Part shown: positions 1 through 13,500 of the stretch, piece by piece
How positions within the stretch are numbered: position 1 is the first letter of the stretch
Layout: every line of letters starts with the position of its first letter
From: Dipetalonema caudispina
Taxonomy: Eukaryota > Nematoda > Chromadorea > Rhabditida > Onchocercidae
Length of the DNA stretch: 64,000 bases
NCBI GenBank assembly: GCA_013365325.1
Contig: JABVXV010000085.1
Coordinates: 144,904 to 208,903 of the forward strand
Direction of reading: 5' to 3'
Position numbers and translations under genes: made by a program
The notes under the pieces: generated by a model
Database searches by the model: none
What the model was told of the DNA's origin: nothing
The model's input: only the letters and a program-made list of their open reading frames with translations

Positions 1-1580
1 TAGCCATTCCTCAAACTGACAGTAGTTGTCGTTCGGTATGATAATATTACCAGCTCTGCATTTATAATGAATATTTATATTAAGAAAAACTATTTTCTTG
101 TAGAACAACTACATATTGGATACAAACAGGTTCACATTACCTCTAACTATCATGCTTTAAAGGGTTCACTTCTCATTAAGAAGTAATACCATGTTTCAAA
201 ATCTGATTAATTTCTTCTATTATTCAACAGATTATCCTTGAAAACGCTTTTTACATATATATGAGCTTTAGAATGGAAATTCACATCAAAAAATAAACAA
301 AAAATGCTAACGATCAAGAAAATTGATAGGATGAATATGATCGACAAGTAATTATCAAAAGCTAAAGATTACCGGGAAGAAATGGTAAATTAGAGAAGCC
401 TCAAAAAAAGCTGAGGGCTGTTACACATTTCTTCATCATAAATTGAATCTAAATAACCTGTTCAGTCCATTATGACGTAAAGTCTTCCCATCAAGATCAA
501 ATGCACCCAAATATGAAGGTGCTAAACATTTGATCAAATCTTCCTCGACACCACCAGCACTCGTTACAATACAATCCACCAAATCATGTTCAACTAAGTA
601 TCGGATACTCTTAAAAAGAAGGAAGTCAAAATCAGCAGAGCATATATCATTGAGAATATATGCTTTTACACTTGGAAAGAATATATTAATGTGTCAAGGT
701 TAACACCAAAAAACTGAAAACACTAAAGAAACATACAGGATAAGCTTAGTCACCATATAAATATTATCTCTCTGTAAAGGGTTTCCAAAATCAAACATTC
801 AGGATTCGGAAGGAAAACATTTTTAAACTATTCAATACATTCGAGAAGTTTCTCTATCTGACCTTTGTAGAGCTATATCTAAATTCATTAGATTAACCAA
901 TTATGGTTTAGAAAAAACTATGAAAGAAGAAAAAAAAAAAAAAACTCTAAGCAAAGCATTAAATAATACTTCTCGAACACCAGAAGTGACCAAATTACTT
1001 GTATAACCAAAGAATATTGTGCATGCTCTTTTTTGTTTCCCTTCCGGATACGGCAGTATATGATCACCTTCAAATTGTTCTTCTCGTACTGTTAACATTG
1101 TATTTATTTGCTGAAAAATTAATGTCATTATAAATTTTCACTCATTCTATTTAAGAGAAATAATTTTGAAGAAAAAAAAGTGCAATATACAATATAATAC
1201 ATATTAATTGATGTATCCATCCAATAAATATCTAGAAGTATGACATTACATAATGTGAAATAAAGTATAAAGAATAACATAATAATGTGTAAAACATAGA
1301 AGTCATATGATTTAGCATAAAAATAACTTATTACTAATTGATATCATTTTTTCCTTTCTTATCGTGAACATTTCAATTACATACTAACCTGTACAGCTTG
1401 TGCAAAATGTGACGCTTGAAAACCAGTAGACATGTAACAGTTCAACAAAGCATCGTAGTTAATTCCATCATTAAAATCATAGCCTTTAATTATGGTAGAA
1501 TCTGTTGGTATCGGAGTTGACTTCTTCAAAACAGACACTTCAGCTATGTGAATATCAGATTCATAACTGTTGTTATCCAT
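1..1580 (-). CDS. DHPS: Deoxyhypusine synthase, 5' part (gene continues past left edge)
   Basis: This enzyme uses spermidine and NAD to make deoxyhypusine on a lysine of eIF5A, the first step of hypusine synthesis in the cytosol. Four exons are visible: 1389-1580 (start ATG), 970-1110, 458-609 and 1-55. All join in phase and the frame is open at the window edge. The translation follows the family closely: an N-terminal [14 protein letters not shown] block, [13 protein letters not shown], then [18 protein letters not shown] (NAD-fold start), the signature [15 protein letters not shown], and the start of exon 4 [12 protein letters not shown]. About 180 of the usual ~370 residues are present; the catalytic lysine region lies outside the window. 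The gene lies about 470 bp downstream of the ASH2 stop on the same strand. Family assignment is close to certain; only the missing 3' half is unknown. Confidence 0.95.
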
Positions 1581-2049
1581 GTTGCGATATTACTTGAAAG
1601 TTGAACACATTTGAATTTGACGAAATTTCAAATCTCTTGTCTCAAATAAGATTCGTTAACCATTAAAACTGATCAATAAGAGCAGCATAATGAATGATAC
1701 GAGAAGTTCGAAAAGACATGTTCAATAAATCCAGATACATTCTCTCAAGTTCTTTAATTCCCTATCCACTTTTCTCCTCTTCCACTTTTTTTTTTTCTTT
1801 TAAAAAATAGCTATATCGATGGTATCTTTTAGGACACAGAAAAAGAAAATCATCCAAAAATTGATACCGATCTTTACTTCATTTAATCAGAACACATTAC
1901 ACAGCACTGTAACGAAAACAAGTTTTGGCATGTTTGAAATAGGAAATTTATTTTATTTCAGAAATCCGACAATATTCAGGAAAAATACAACATTCAAATC
2001 TTCAACAAACAAAAGATGTATAACGGCAGTGTATTTGTAAGAATCATAA
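1581..2049. other. Intergenic spacer between ASH2 (upstream) and DHPS
   Basis: This is a 469 bp gap between the ASH2 stop and the DHPS start, both on the minus strand. On the minus strand a pyrimidine-rich CAACTTTCAAG lies about 11 bp before the DHPS ATG and could be a trans-splice acceptor. A poly-T/pyrimidine run is visible near 1770-1800 on the plus strand. I see no coding exon here. Confidence 0.5.
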
Positions 2050-5000
2050 TCACTGACTACGACCACATTTGGCAGCCTCTTCAGCTAATTCATCCTCATT
2101 TTCAACCAAGTACAGAATGTCTGCCAATGTTTGTTCGATATACATCTCTCCAACTCTTTCACACATTCCACGAGCTCCAGGTGGTACTGAATACCGGAAT
2201 GAAGGACCGAAATTACATCGAACTGTAGCACCTTGAAACAATGATACTGCAGGATAGTAGAAACCAGCATAAATATCCTTGAAAGCAATTCCACAACTCT
2301 TGCCATTCCGGTAGAATTCAATCTGAAAAATTGTTCTTTAGAATGTTTGAAAGTAAATTATTTCCAATTTCAACTTGATAAAACTGAAGCCAAAAATGAC
2401 AGGGTGTTAGGCCATAACAAACCAAAAATTTCAGTTCTTTCACCATCTCAACAAAGCATAATATACTGGGAAAAGAATTAATAGTGACTTCATTTTAATA
2501 AACTTACTTATGAAAGAAAATACTATTTTATATATTACTTAACGTATAGTTGTGCTAGTGAAATTTTTGTTTTACTAATAAAAAATATTAATATGTATAA
2601 AAAGTCCAATACTTTAAACTATATAGCATTCTCAACTGAATGACAATCGAGACACCAAAGGATGATAACTACATATCTCAGATTTATTGCTGAAAATTTG
2701 TTAGATAGAATTAGTGGAATTACCAACCCAGCTTCCAGGTGCTGGCTTTAAACTTTTGAGTGCAGCAGATACGTCATCCTTCTCTTCATAAAAATAATTG
2801 TGTTTAAAATTGATCAAAGGCAAATTTTTGTACGAAGGTGGCAAATAGGTCGATGAGGGTGGCAGATTTTCTACAGAAGCAAAATCATATTCCTTATCGG
2901 CCGGACAAGGCGGTATCGATATCAAACATCCTAGGACGTCGCCTTCTTTAAAACCACCATTTGCATAGTGTCTGCCCTGAAATTTGATGCAAATAACTTG
3001 AAAACAGGAAAATACGTTTTCTCATCAACTCTTTCACTTACTCAATGCAAACAAATATATAGTTTGCGATTTGAAACTTGAATCACTTACTTTTGCCTGA
3101 TGAAATACTGTGCCTTTATGACTCCTCCAAGCATAAGAGAGTTGTGTATAGCCAACACATGCTTGTATCGGTGCTGAAAGTATGATTTCGAATTATTAAA
3201 GCGCTTTATTTTCAATAAATCATAATTATATTGGAAATCCATGAACCAAGATTTTGGAGTACTTACCCACAGCCTGGCTCCAACCGATCCTTATATGTGA
3301 ACCTGGTGGCTGAGCCGTGAAAACCACTTCATAATACCAAGTACCGTGGGATACCGAGTGAGTAGCCCGAGCGACGCTGTAACCTTCAAAACCGCTCACG
3401 GATAATCGATCTTCCGATAATTTCAACTAAAAAACCAATCTGCAATTTATATCGGGATCAAATAAAAAAAACAGAGGTGGATGGAAAAACTAAACCAAAA
3501 AATGCGGACTTTTTTAAAGCCTTTGTAAGAGTAATGGATTGTTATCCCGTCTCTTACTTATATATAATTTCTGGGCTTTCACAATAAGGAAAAAAGCTCA
3601 CCAGTATCTTGAAAAGTTCTTTAATAATTTGCAAAATCAAGCTTAGTTCCAAATCTAGGATTTGAAATACTTCAAGTCCTACGAAGTTGTTGGTACCTGA
3701 TAAGCACGATCATTTGGAGATAAAGTAACTACTGGGTGGACAACAACACGATAAATGTGTGCTGGGATTGGTTTGTTGTACGTGCTTTCTTCCAATTCGA
3801 AAATGTCTCTGGAAAATATACCAATTCCAATCGAACATACACCATCAGCGAAATATTTTATGAATTTTTTTATATTGATTGGAATACCATTTTAAATGGG
3901 AACATAAAACTATTAGTTTCAAGTTTTCGCATATTTTCAAAACGTATCTCATAGTAAAAAAAAAAAATTCTTGACAGCAACACTACTAATTACTTCAAAT
4001 TCCCGAGACTTCAAGAACCTTTGCAAAGTTTGTGGGGACGCTTTTAGAAAGTTTGCAAAAGCAGTACAAATGGACTAAATATAATTAAAATTGAACGCGA
4101 TATTTCGTAATTTAAATCGACACAAATACATACTAATTTCAAATCTTGTGATGAGAAATACTAAAAAAAAAGAGTGCAAAACTAAGAGCTACCAGTAAAG
4201 TCTAGATTACCTGTTAGGAACGATAAGGTCTTTTTCGACAAGATAATATCGATAACCTTCGCGATTAAACGGGAAATCGATGGGTGCGGAAATTCCAATA
4301 ATTCGTGTAGATGCATAATCAGCAGTACTGAAATACACAACGAACAGATAAAAAGACACAAGGAATTCCATGTTTCCTTCTTTTTTCTACAAAGGACCAA
4401 TTTTTTGGTTTTTTGTCTTGGAAAGAAATGAAAGTAAATGCGACTTCTTTTAGACCAAAGAACAAGGGAGGGCCACATAACTTACATCTATGAATCTTAT
4501 TCTCCCAGATTCAAGGAAATATTCAGAATCTTAATTATTATATCTCATGCATCATTTCAGTCAGAACATTTTCCCAGGAATTACGATTTATTTTGTGGAA
4601 AATAAAATACAAGAAAACTTGCAGTTTCGCCTTTTTAAACGTATTCGGAAGATCAACATTACGTCGTTTGGATGAGCCTCTCGTTTTAGGACCATCGCCT
4701 AAATCATCAGACCTGTCGAAATTCTCTTTAGATAAGTCACGTGTCGAACTTGAAATCGTTGGTTTACTTCGACCGATCTGAACATTTTTTTGAGAAGAGT
4801 CAGAAATAGATTAAGCACCCACCTACAGAAATGGAAAATAGTAGCACTAATTTAACTTCCCTACATTACAAATAGTTCATAATATGATACCTGTTTCAGA
4901 GCTTCATGACCAGGACCTATGGACGACAAATCACGTTCACGTAACGCAAATATTTGTCCATCATCGCTTGATTCAAATAATTCTGTTTCTTTGGTCAAGG

Positions 5001-6199
5001 ACTTTTGCAAAGTTTGATGCCAAGTATTTTTTACCCTTTAATGAGTTCCTCTTAACAAAGCAAACAAAACGCAGTATAAAGCGAAACTTCAATTCCTCCA
5101 CTGCACGTTCAAATCATTAATAGGTTATAAATAGGCTTGAGAAAGTTTTCAATTTCTTGCAAGATATCCCGTGGTGCTGAATGCAATGAGACCTCACAGA
5201 TCACATTTAATATGCTATACTGCTACACTTGCAATTAAACAGCCATACTGATAATTCCAATGCAAATATTTTCTAAAAGAAATTAACCTGCGGCTCATAG
5301 ATGTAAGATTTTCCCATTGCGCATTGAAATAAGGTATAATTTCATTTTCCAAGTTTAGAAATATCAATTCCTGATCGCTATCATCCGACTCATTTCCCGT
5401 ACTAGCTCTTTTGGTCCGTGCATTGTGCGTCAAATTTGCAAGAACAGTTACACACATGTGAGCAAAATCTGAAAAAAAAAAAAACAATTTTTTTTCAGAA
5501 TTTTGCAAGATTCTATAAAATAAAATGCTGGAAGCTTATCTAAGAATCCAGATCTAAATTGTAAGAACCATTTAATCTTTAAATAATGCACAATTCGTAC
5601 TTGCTTGTTTCGGTGTCCAAGTTTCCTTCTTCGTTGGGCTACAGTCGGCACAGTTGAACACGTAGCATACCATGAACGGTAATCCATAACTAAAAATAAT
5701 TTAGGTTACAGTAATTCAATACGATAAAATTCTCTTAGCACCTTTCATTCTAAAATATTTCAAAATTCAACTTACAAGTCAGTTAAATCTTTCAAACATC
5801 GTCCATGGAACCATTTTCGACAAACAGCACAATATAGCTCTAATGTTCCCACTTCACGTTTACCATCGCTAAAAAATTTTATTTCTCATGAATTAACAAA
5901 CTAGACTTGTTTTGCTTTTAATTAGTCAATATTGCCTTTTTCATGTGGAATTTCAAATCTCTTTACAATTTCTTCCAGCAAATCATTAAATTTTTGATTG
6001 CAAATAGGTCATCCAAATGCCACTTCTTTTCCTAAGAACTAGCACAAAATTGCTTATTTACCTATTTGAGCAAAATTAATGCCAAATTTGAAAATAGATG
6101 ATACATAATTGTTGACAGTAACAATGAAAAAGTTTACCAGTAACAAACAGTAGATGGAGCTGGTTTCGGTGCTCCTTTACGGGCACTTCTCTGCCTCAT
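2050..6199 (-). CDS. ash-2: ASH2 / ASH2L homologue, Set1/MLL H3K4 methyltransferase core subunit
   Basis: ASH2 is a core subunit of the nuclear COMPASS/MLL complex. With RBBP5 and DPY30 it stimulates histone H3 lysine-4 methylation. Twelve exons, all in phase: 6138-6199, 5776-5868, 5601-5689, 5288-5468, 4891-5035, 4611-4777, 4211-4327, 3697-3808, 3267-3426, 3091-3173, 2728-2976, 2050-2322. They total 1731 nt, giving 576 aa, close to animal ASH2L. The N-terminal atypical PHD/zinc region shows VCYC, LYCAVCRKWFHGRC and YVFNCADC. The winged-helix part contains KQANFAHMCVTVLANLT. A DFPFNREGYRY block leads into the SPRY domain (LSEDRLSVSGFEGYSVARAT, HIRIGWSQ, EGDVLGC, FYRNGKSCGIAFKDIY, NFGPSF), and the C-terminal IEQTLADILYLVE is the DPY30-binding helix. 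The ATG is 4 nt after an ACTTTTAG acceptor, a likely trans-splice site. The gene lies downstream of another chromatin regulator on the same strand. Confidence 0.95.
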
Positions 6200-7510
6200 T
6201 TCCTAAAAGTAATAATTTTGATTTTGTCGTAATATAAACCTTTTAACAAAAATGTTCTAGCTATGCATTAGTCTCATTGCGAACGTTGAAACTTTGTGCA
6301 AATTACATCCAACTATTAACTTCTAGTTTATACATTTATTTTAGAAAAAAGAAAAACAAAATCCAGAAAACTAGATCACAGTAAAATCTAAAAGTTATAT
6401 AAATGGAAGACAAACCTATAAACCTAAAACGCAAGTATCCTATATTTAATCCTATGACACAAAACTAAGTGGTAACAATGTGAAAGAAATATTAAAACTC
6501 CAACAGAAGAATTTCTTACGTAAAGTCGATTAACTACGCATTCATATCCTAACCCAAATTAACCAATCAATCAATTATATGCTTTAAATTTAAACATGCA
6601 AATTAACAATGCAGCATTATTGTCAACGCTAGGAGATCAAACGAGCATAACGTTTATTTCAAACAGTATTTATAACCTGGGAAACATTTTAAATATGGTA
6701 TCATCGAAAAATATTTCCAATGAGAACTTCACGAGCATCATGCAATGAATCTCAAAAACAGCCATTTTTTATTTGGAGGTACCATTCAGTAAAATTCAAT
6801 ATATTAAAACAATTATATATCTTTCACGCCGACCACAAATATCATTGAAATGATCATGGATATTTGGCAAACACGTATCTTTACTTCGAACAGCTCTTAT
6901 TTAGCTGGCAAATACTTGCTTGACATACGAATTTCGTACTGCTGGACTAAATGCACCGGAAAAAAAAGATTGACTATTTCTTCCATTCCGTTACCAGCAC
7001 AAACACCGGATACCGAATGTATACAATCCAACAAATTTATAGGGTTGGAACAATTGTATCAATATGCTCAATGTTTTAACAATGACACAATAACATAACA
7101 AAATGCTTTTTAAAGCAAGAAGAAGACGATCTGCAATGTACGGCTAAAATACGACTGAAACTGTGTTATAACAATCAGTAAAATTACAGTCCCATTTTCG
7201 AGACCTCAAAATCAATCGATTGTTCAGTCTTAGACAACGGCATTTTTATAGCAACGCTAAATGAGCTTACGCTTTTTACGATAATTTTAATAGACTATTC
7301 AGTACTGCATTTAACAAACATTATGTAATTAATAAAGAAATCCTTGAAGGTATATATGACAAAAATCAATCAAGTATTTTCTTTCATTCTGATTTAAAAA
7401 ATCTGACACCGCAACTTGGAAACTGACGAACTTCCTATGCAACCTAAAAACGGATTTCGGCACCAAAGAAATTAGCAGAAACAGAGCGGAGCTTCTTGAG
7501 ACCACATTCG
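6200..7510. other. Intergenic region between the ACF1-like gene and ASH2
   Basis: About 1.3 kb separates the stop of the ACF1-like gene from the start of ASH2. The open frames here (for example plus strand 6850-7098) show no family resemblance and no matching splice structure. It presumably holds the ASH2 promoter and the 3' end of the ACF1-like transcript. I see nothing else that can be named. Confidence 0.5.
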
Positions 7511-10500
7511 TTAACAACCACTTCTCGTTCGAACTGCGTTTGCCTCCAGTACTTTGCTAAATCGTTCTTCCATAAACTCTTCCAGTTTGGTGGCGCACTG
7601 AAACATACACTCATGTTTTAAAGCTAATGAGCTCCCTAAGGAGTCATAGAAGATTACGTTTTGTGTGCATTAATAGGGCGAACTCAGTAGATAGTTTTCA
7701 TGATTACCTTTCCCCAATAAATGTTCATGAATCCCTTCTCGGATATAGTACTGATAAAAGAATAGAATTATTGTCAGGCCACAATCAATTTCCCTGTCCC
7801 CAAGTATGAAGTTTTTCAAAACACTCTCATGTTTAACAATTGTAAGCTAGTATAGTTTTCAGTAGCATTAATACTGAATCATCCAATTTACATATGAAAT
7901 AAGCGATAATTATTTCACTTTAAGCCAATAGAAAAAGTGGGTTGGACACGCATTAATAATAAAGAGTTAAAATATCCACATACCCTATAAATTTCCGATT
8001 CTTCCTCGTTGTAAATGCGACAATTCTCGAAAATCAACCGTGCATCCGCTATTACTTGATCAGGCGTATCGTACAATCGTTGCTTTAGTTTATTCATTAT
8101 TGTACGCAAATCCATCGGCCTTTTGATAATCTAAAAAAGCACTGACAAAGATTCAGTTTTTTTACTAGTAACTTAACCATATGATAAATTAAAGTAAACG
8201 GCCAAACAGCTCAGAATGTGAACTTCTTTCAGAAAAGGATTCTCAGTTTTCTAAAATGTACTGTAGCAATACGAAATGAATATCCTGATGACTACTAATC
8301 TTTCGAGAGAACTAGAATTTCATAGCGACTTTTCATATATGTGGATAAGTAAAAAAGAACTGAACATTAAAAAATCACCTGGTAATAGTCGGGCACAGCC
8401 TTTGCATCTACTGGTTTTAGAAAGGGCCAAGCAATTTGCTGTCGCATTGCTTCACTTATCAGTAACTCAAAATCACGCAATGTGTTCCGTATTCGATTAT
8501 CCGTTTCACGCAAACTCATCGTTACATTCCCTAGTGCCCGTTCACCACTTCTACCTAGAACTATGCTGTATTGAGATTTTCAATCTTCGAATTTAAACTA
8601 AGGATTCTATATAACATTATTTCAATATTATTCCGAACGTAACTTACTAGGTCGTTTCCGTTTTGTGTACGAATATTCACTCTCACTAGTGCTACCGCCC
8701 CCATCACTTTCATCATCAACAAGATTTCTCTTCCTTACGCTTCTCCTTATCTCTTCGAACGATTCATCAGCATAAGCTACCTGAAGAACTACATTTCAAT
8801 TAGAAAAATACACTAGATAAATACTTTACGCGAAATATACAACGTAGATAGTATTACCTTCTTCACGACACGACCGCTTGATGTTTTCAGCATATCTGAT
8901 GGAAGCTCGAATCTGAAAAGTGATATAAGAAAATTGAAAACCGATGAAAACTTCGAGCTGTAATGTCGAAGATTTACAAATAAACATCTGAAAGTCCAAA
9001 GGTAAAACATACTCTTCTTCAACAAATGGTTGTTCGGCAGATTCGTCTGCAGACGTACCACAGGCATCATCGCTTCCTCGGCTATAACTCTGCTCCTCTT
9101 CTTCTAGAAAAAAGAATTAAATTTAACTCAAAAGCTTAAATCCATCACATTCATAACTGGATTAAAACCAAAAGTCTGCTTAACGTTATAACTGCAGCAT
9201 CACTTTAAGAGTATCTAATTCAACCTTCCTTTTTCATCGTCTGCTGTCTTTTCCATTTCTCTTCGGCTTCTTGTGCTTTTACAAGTGCTTTGCAATCAGA
9301 GCACATCCAACCATTTGGATCCTAGAATTCAATAGCTCTAATCACGAATACTCTGATACAGCTTCTGCATGCTGAATAAAACAGTTAAAACCCTATTTTA
9401 TAGCATACCTTGATTTTTGGTTTAGCACAATCAATATGATAACATCGATCACAACGTGCACACATGCATAGTTTTTCAGTTTCGCCCTTCTTACGGCACT
9501 TCCGACATCTCGCCTTAAATTTTTAATTTAAAAATTCACTCACCATCTTCAAAAAGTAGAACTCCCGAAATTTAAAGAATTTTAAAAAGTTCATGAGACA
9601 GAATAAGCTGAGTGAATGTCTAAATGTTATACCTGAAGCCGACTTCTTGTCCACAGAATGGAAGACTCCAAAGTTGTGTAATACAGTGATAAAGCAGATA
9701 TCGAGCAGCATTTTAGTAAAGATTTTTGCCACTGATCAAAAGTAGTCGTGGGAATATTCGCACAATCTTTTTCTTTCGAAGAAGCGGTAGCAAAAGGAAG
9801 CCGTAAAAACTTCAGATTAATTCCTTGAACAATTTGTAGAAATGCTACGGCTAGATGTTCTAATTCATTTAGTGACTTCACTTCATCAGCAGTGAACACT
9901 TTTTCGCCAAAAACTTCCACATCATCTAAAACAGAGACGAAATGTAAATTGAAAAAGTATCAAAGAAAAATAAGTCAAAAATCTTCGAATTAAGATGGCA
10001 ATGTGAATGTGGACTGGAAGTGGATGCAGGTACTTTGGACAAACCAGGCAAAGGTCAGATTTCAGTAATGTCCGCAATAATCACATTTAAATACAACGCA
10101 GTTCTGTCGGCAATGGAAAAAATTTTTAGCCTAGAAAGATAATTCGTTTTTACTGCATGCGTAACTTAACGACTTTTGATAATATTTCATAATTCGCATT
10201 CATAAATTATGAGTGACAAGGAATAAATAATGCCCTATAAGAGAGGTAAGAATAGAAAACAGCAGATATCATCTTCCCTGTACTAATCGGCTTAAGTGAA
10301 ACATTACTTTCAACAAAAGAAGTCACATTGCGCTTCTGCAGTAGTGACTCACGCCACTCTTCCCTGCGGCGAATATCACTAATAGCTAAATGACCAATGC
10401 ACCCTTGCTCAACCTGAAAAAAGTGTTTCCTTGCAATTTCAGTGAAATGGAAAGAAAAATCACAAAATAAAATCACTGATTAATCAAAATTAAGAAGAAA

Positions 10501-13500
10501 CTCCATAACTTCCGTCTTGTTCAGTTAAGGAATGAAAGCATGATGAAATACACAATTTTTTCGAGGACTAAATATAGATAGTGGATTTTATATAGCTCTT
10601 TGTTGTAAGAAAAGCTTGCGTTACTTTGTAATCGCATTGAATTGAGAATCTTTACAATACTCTATAGCTATAAATTCATGCGAAATTATTTACAAGCCGT
10701 TACAACCTTTTCTTCTAAATCCAAAAGCATATCGATAAATTCACGATTCCAATCGAATGTCACAGGATTATCTGCCAAGTCAACATCTGTCAACAAAAGA
10801 TCGGTATAAATTTCACCGGAACTGATCTGGAATTCAATCAGTAATTTTTATGTACCAAAGTAATCCCATACCGGACTCGCCATTAATTTACAGCCGTACA
10901 GTCTTATATTTATCACTTGTCCTGGCGACCAGGAAATAATCCCTTTGCGAAGTCACTTGCGATACTCCAAGAAAAAAAATCTTACCTTGTCTGAGCACCG
11001 ACCAAGTATGCTTCTCAATAGAGGACTGAAGAACTTTAAATTTTCTAAAAGTTCAGATTCCCGAAAACCACGACTGTTACACGCAGATTCAATCTGGAAT
11101 TTCAATGTTATAAAAAGTTAATCAAAAAATACTCATATACAGGGAATTCTAAAAAACAAAATAGAAAAAAAAACTCACTTCATTAAGGACATCCATGTTT
11201 TTGATTAATTGCCACCGGGAACGGCGGAACTTTCCATGGACTGGGCAATCTTCAGTGGCAGTACAGCTCAGCAGACCTTTCCGCAACTCATCATCACTCC
11301 CACAAGACTGACGATATTTCTCATCAACCTAAACGTCAGAATTTAGAACACTATCTTAAGTTTCACGGAATGAAACCAAAAATTTGAAAAAAAAGGTTGG
11401 AAACCTTATCCAGTGGTGTTGGGCCGAGGCAAGGACCTCGTTCGTCCGTCGAACTAGCATTTTCTACCAAAAGCAGCGGTAGTGAACTGAAGTACCAATA
11501 TGTACGAAATCCTCGATCGCGGCCAAGACAATGCCAACCAACGCGACCTAAAAAAAAGACATCAATCAATAAGAGCAAAAGTACGTCTCGAACTTAAGAT
11601 AAAAATCATCACAGTGCAGTAGTCTATGATGCTATCGTAGAACATTATGAAATCAACAACTTTGAACTGTAGCACCTTTCTTAAGCAATCACAACAATCA
11701 CTATGCTGTATTGTTACTGATCAATGTTTCTTTTTTTTAAATTTCAGTTTACTCCATTTCCATCTCTGACACACAGCGGTAATATTTGCAAATCCAGCTA
11801 CATACTTACTTTGTATTTTGTAAATCAGTTTCAGTAAATCATTTTCTGCGGCAGTTGTATGTTCCACTTGCAATGAACGAACTTTTTTTATTTCGTCAAC
11901 TTCCATTTGAGCATACGAAACTCCTGTCATGAGTATCTAGAAAGCGCAATCTACGATAAAGTATATTTGAAAGTATTTTCAATATAAAATACACCAGATA
12001 AAATGAAAAAGAGAAGAGGGAAGGAAGTGCTGGAGTAAAGGCTGCAGAAAACTTACAAAATCTTTGAGAGTTTCAAATGCAGAAACTTCAAAATCAAATT
12101 TGAAGTATATAAAACAATAGCAAAGTTGCACAAAAACTTATAAAATACCTGTTCGATTTCCCTCAACCTCTCTTCTCTTCTCCCAACGAAAGTCCCGCCT
12201 TTCACAAAATTAATCAACGTTATTGTTTCTTTGGAAGGTTCCTCTTTTTTGACAAAGTCTGCTCTAGCTGCTTCACCAAGCTCCTCTAATTGCTCAGCTT
12301 CATATTCTCGAATTAAGGAAGCCTCTCGCGCCTCTTTTTCCTGAAGAATCTTATTTAGCTTGTCGAGACATCTTGCATTAAATCGTCACTTGAAAATTCC
12401 TGTTATCAATACGTCCGAGCTTACATATAAATAATTCATAACGATTCGAACAGTACCATTATTTTCAAAAGCTTTTTAAATAAAAGCGATATCAATACGA
12501 TGAAAACTGTGCAACAAAACCTGCGCTGCATCGAAACTTCGAAGATTTTTCAGTTCTTTGCGCACATCAAGCAGCGAAATAATACGTTCATCAGCTGTGG
12601 AACGAAATTTATGATAACTGAGTAACTGCTGTATTACTACTTTGAACAACGCGATGCGTTCATAAGGTTGGAGGTCGAATACCGACTTCTGCAATTTTTG
12701 GCGATAAACAGCAAAAAATTTCTACTTTTTTAAAACATTTGTTCGCTGTTTCTATTAATTAGTCAACACATAAAAAACCTACTAGTACTTTAAAACAAAT
12801 AATGCCACAACATGAAATATAGTTAGGCGAGTTAAATTATATCGTTACTCTTTAAAGGTATCTTTATACCACTTCCTCATGCTTCCGAAGAAAACTGGTT
12901 CTACTTTTTTCTTCAAGTTTCAAATAAGAGGTACGAAGGTGAATCAATAACAACCTTTTCCAAAACACTCATAATCTGAGGATTATCTTTCGCAAATAAA
13001 AACCCTTCATCTTCATAACATCGTATAGCTCCTCTTGAAAATAACCGAAATCGATGAGTGGGAGCTCCCGTATAATATCCTGATGTCATCAGCGATAATC
13101 GCATTACCTCCGTCAAAGTCATCCAGTCGATCGGCAAATGCCGTGCGCTCAATCCTAAAAACTTTTTCTTAGGAATTGAAAAATTCCAAATCTTGTCAGA
13201 TAAAATGTTCGCAATATTGAAAAACTAATTTACTGAACGGTGATCATTACTACTTGCCATGTGTAAGTCGAATATTCTCATGAAGGACTGTCGCTTGGCG
13301 AATTTCTGGACCAAATATTTTGTGATCGATATCATTTGCATCAAGTGATATTTCTTCTTTGTTGCTTAAGTTAGCTAAAAGTAACAAAACTTTCTGAAAT
13401 GACAATGAATTTAACCCCATTTTTATCATTATGCCATTAACTTCCGGCAGCCTAGCCTAACCAATGATGGATTACAGTAATGAATGACAATTTTATGCTT

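Noticed and set aside
4182..4478. 98-aa minus-strand open frame
   Set aside because: It is in a different frame from the real ASH2 exon 4211-4327, which carries the conserved FPFNREGYRY block and fits the phases on both sides.
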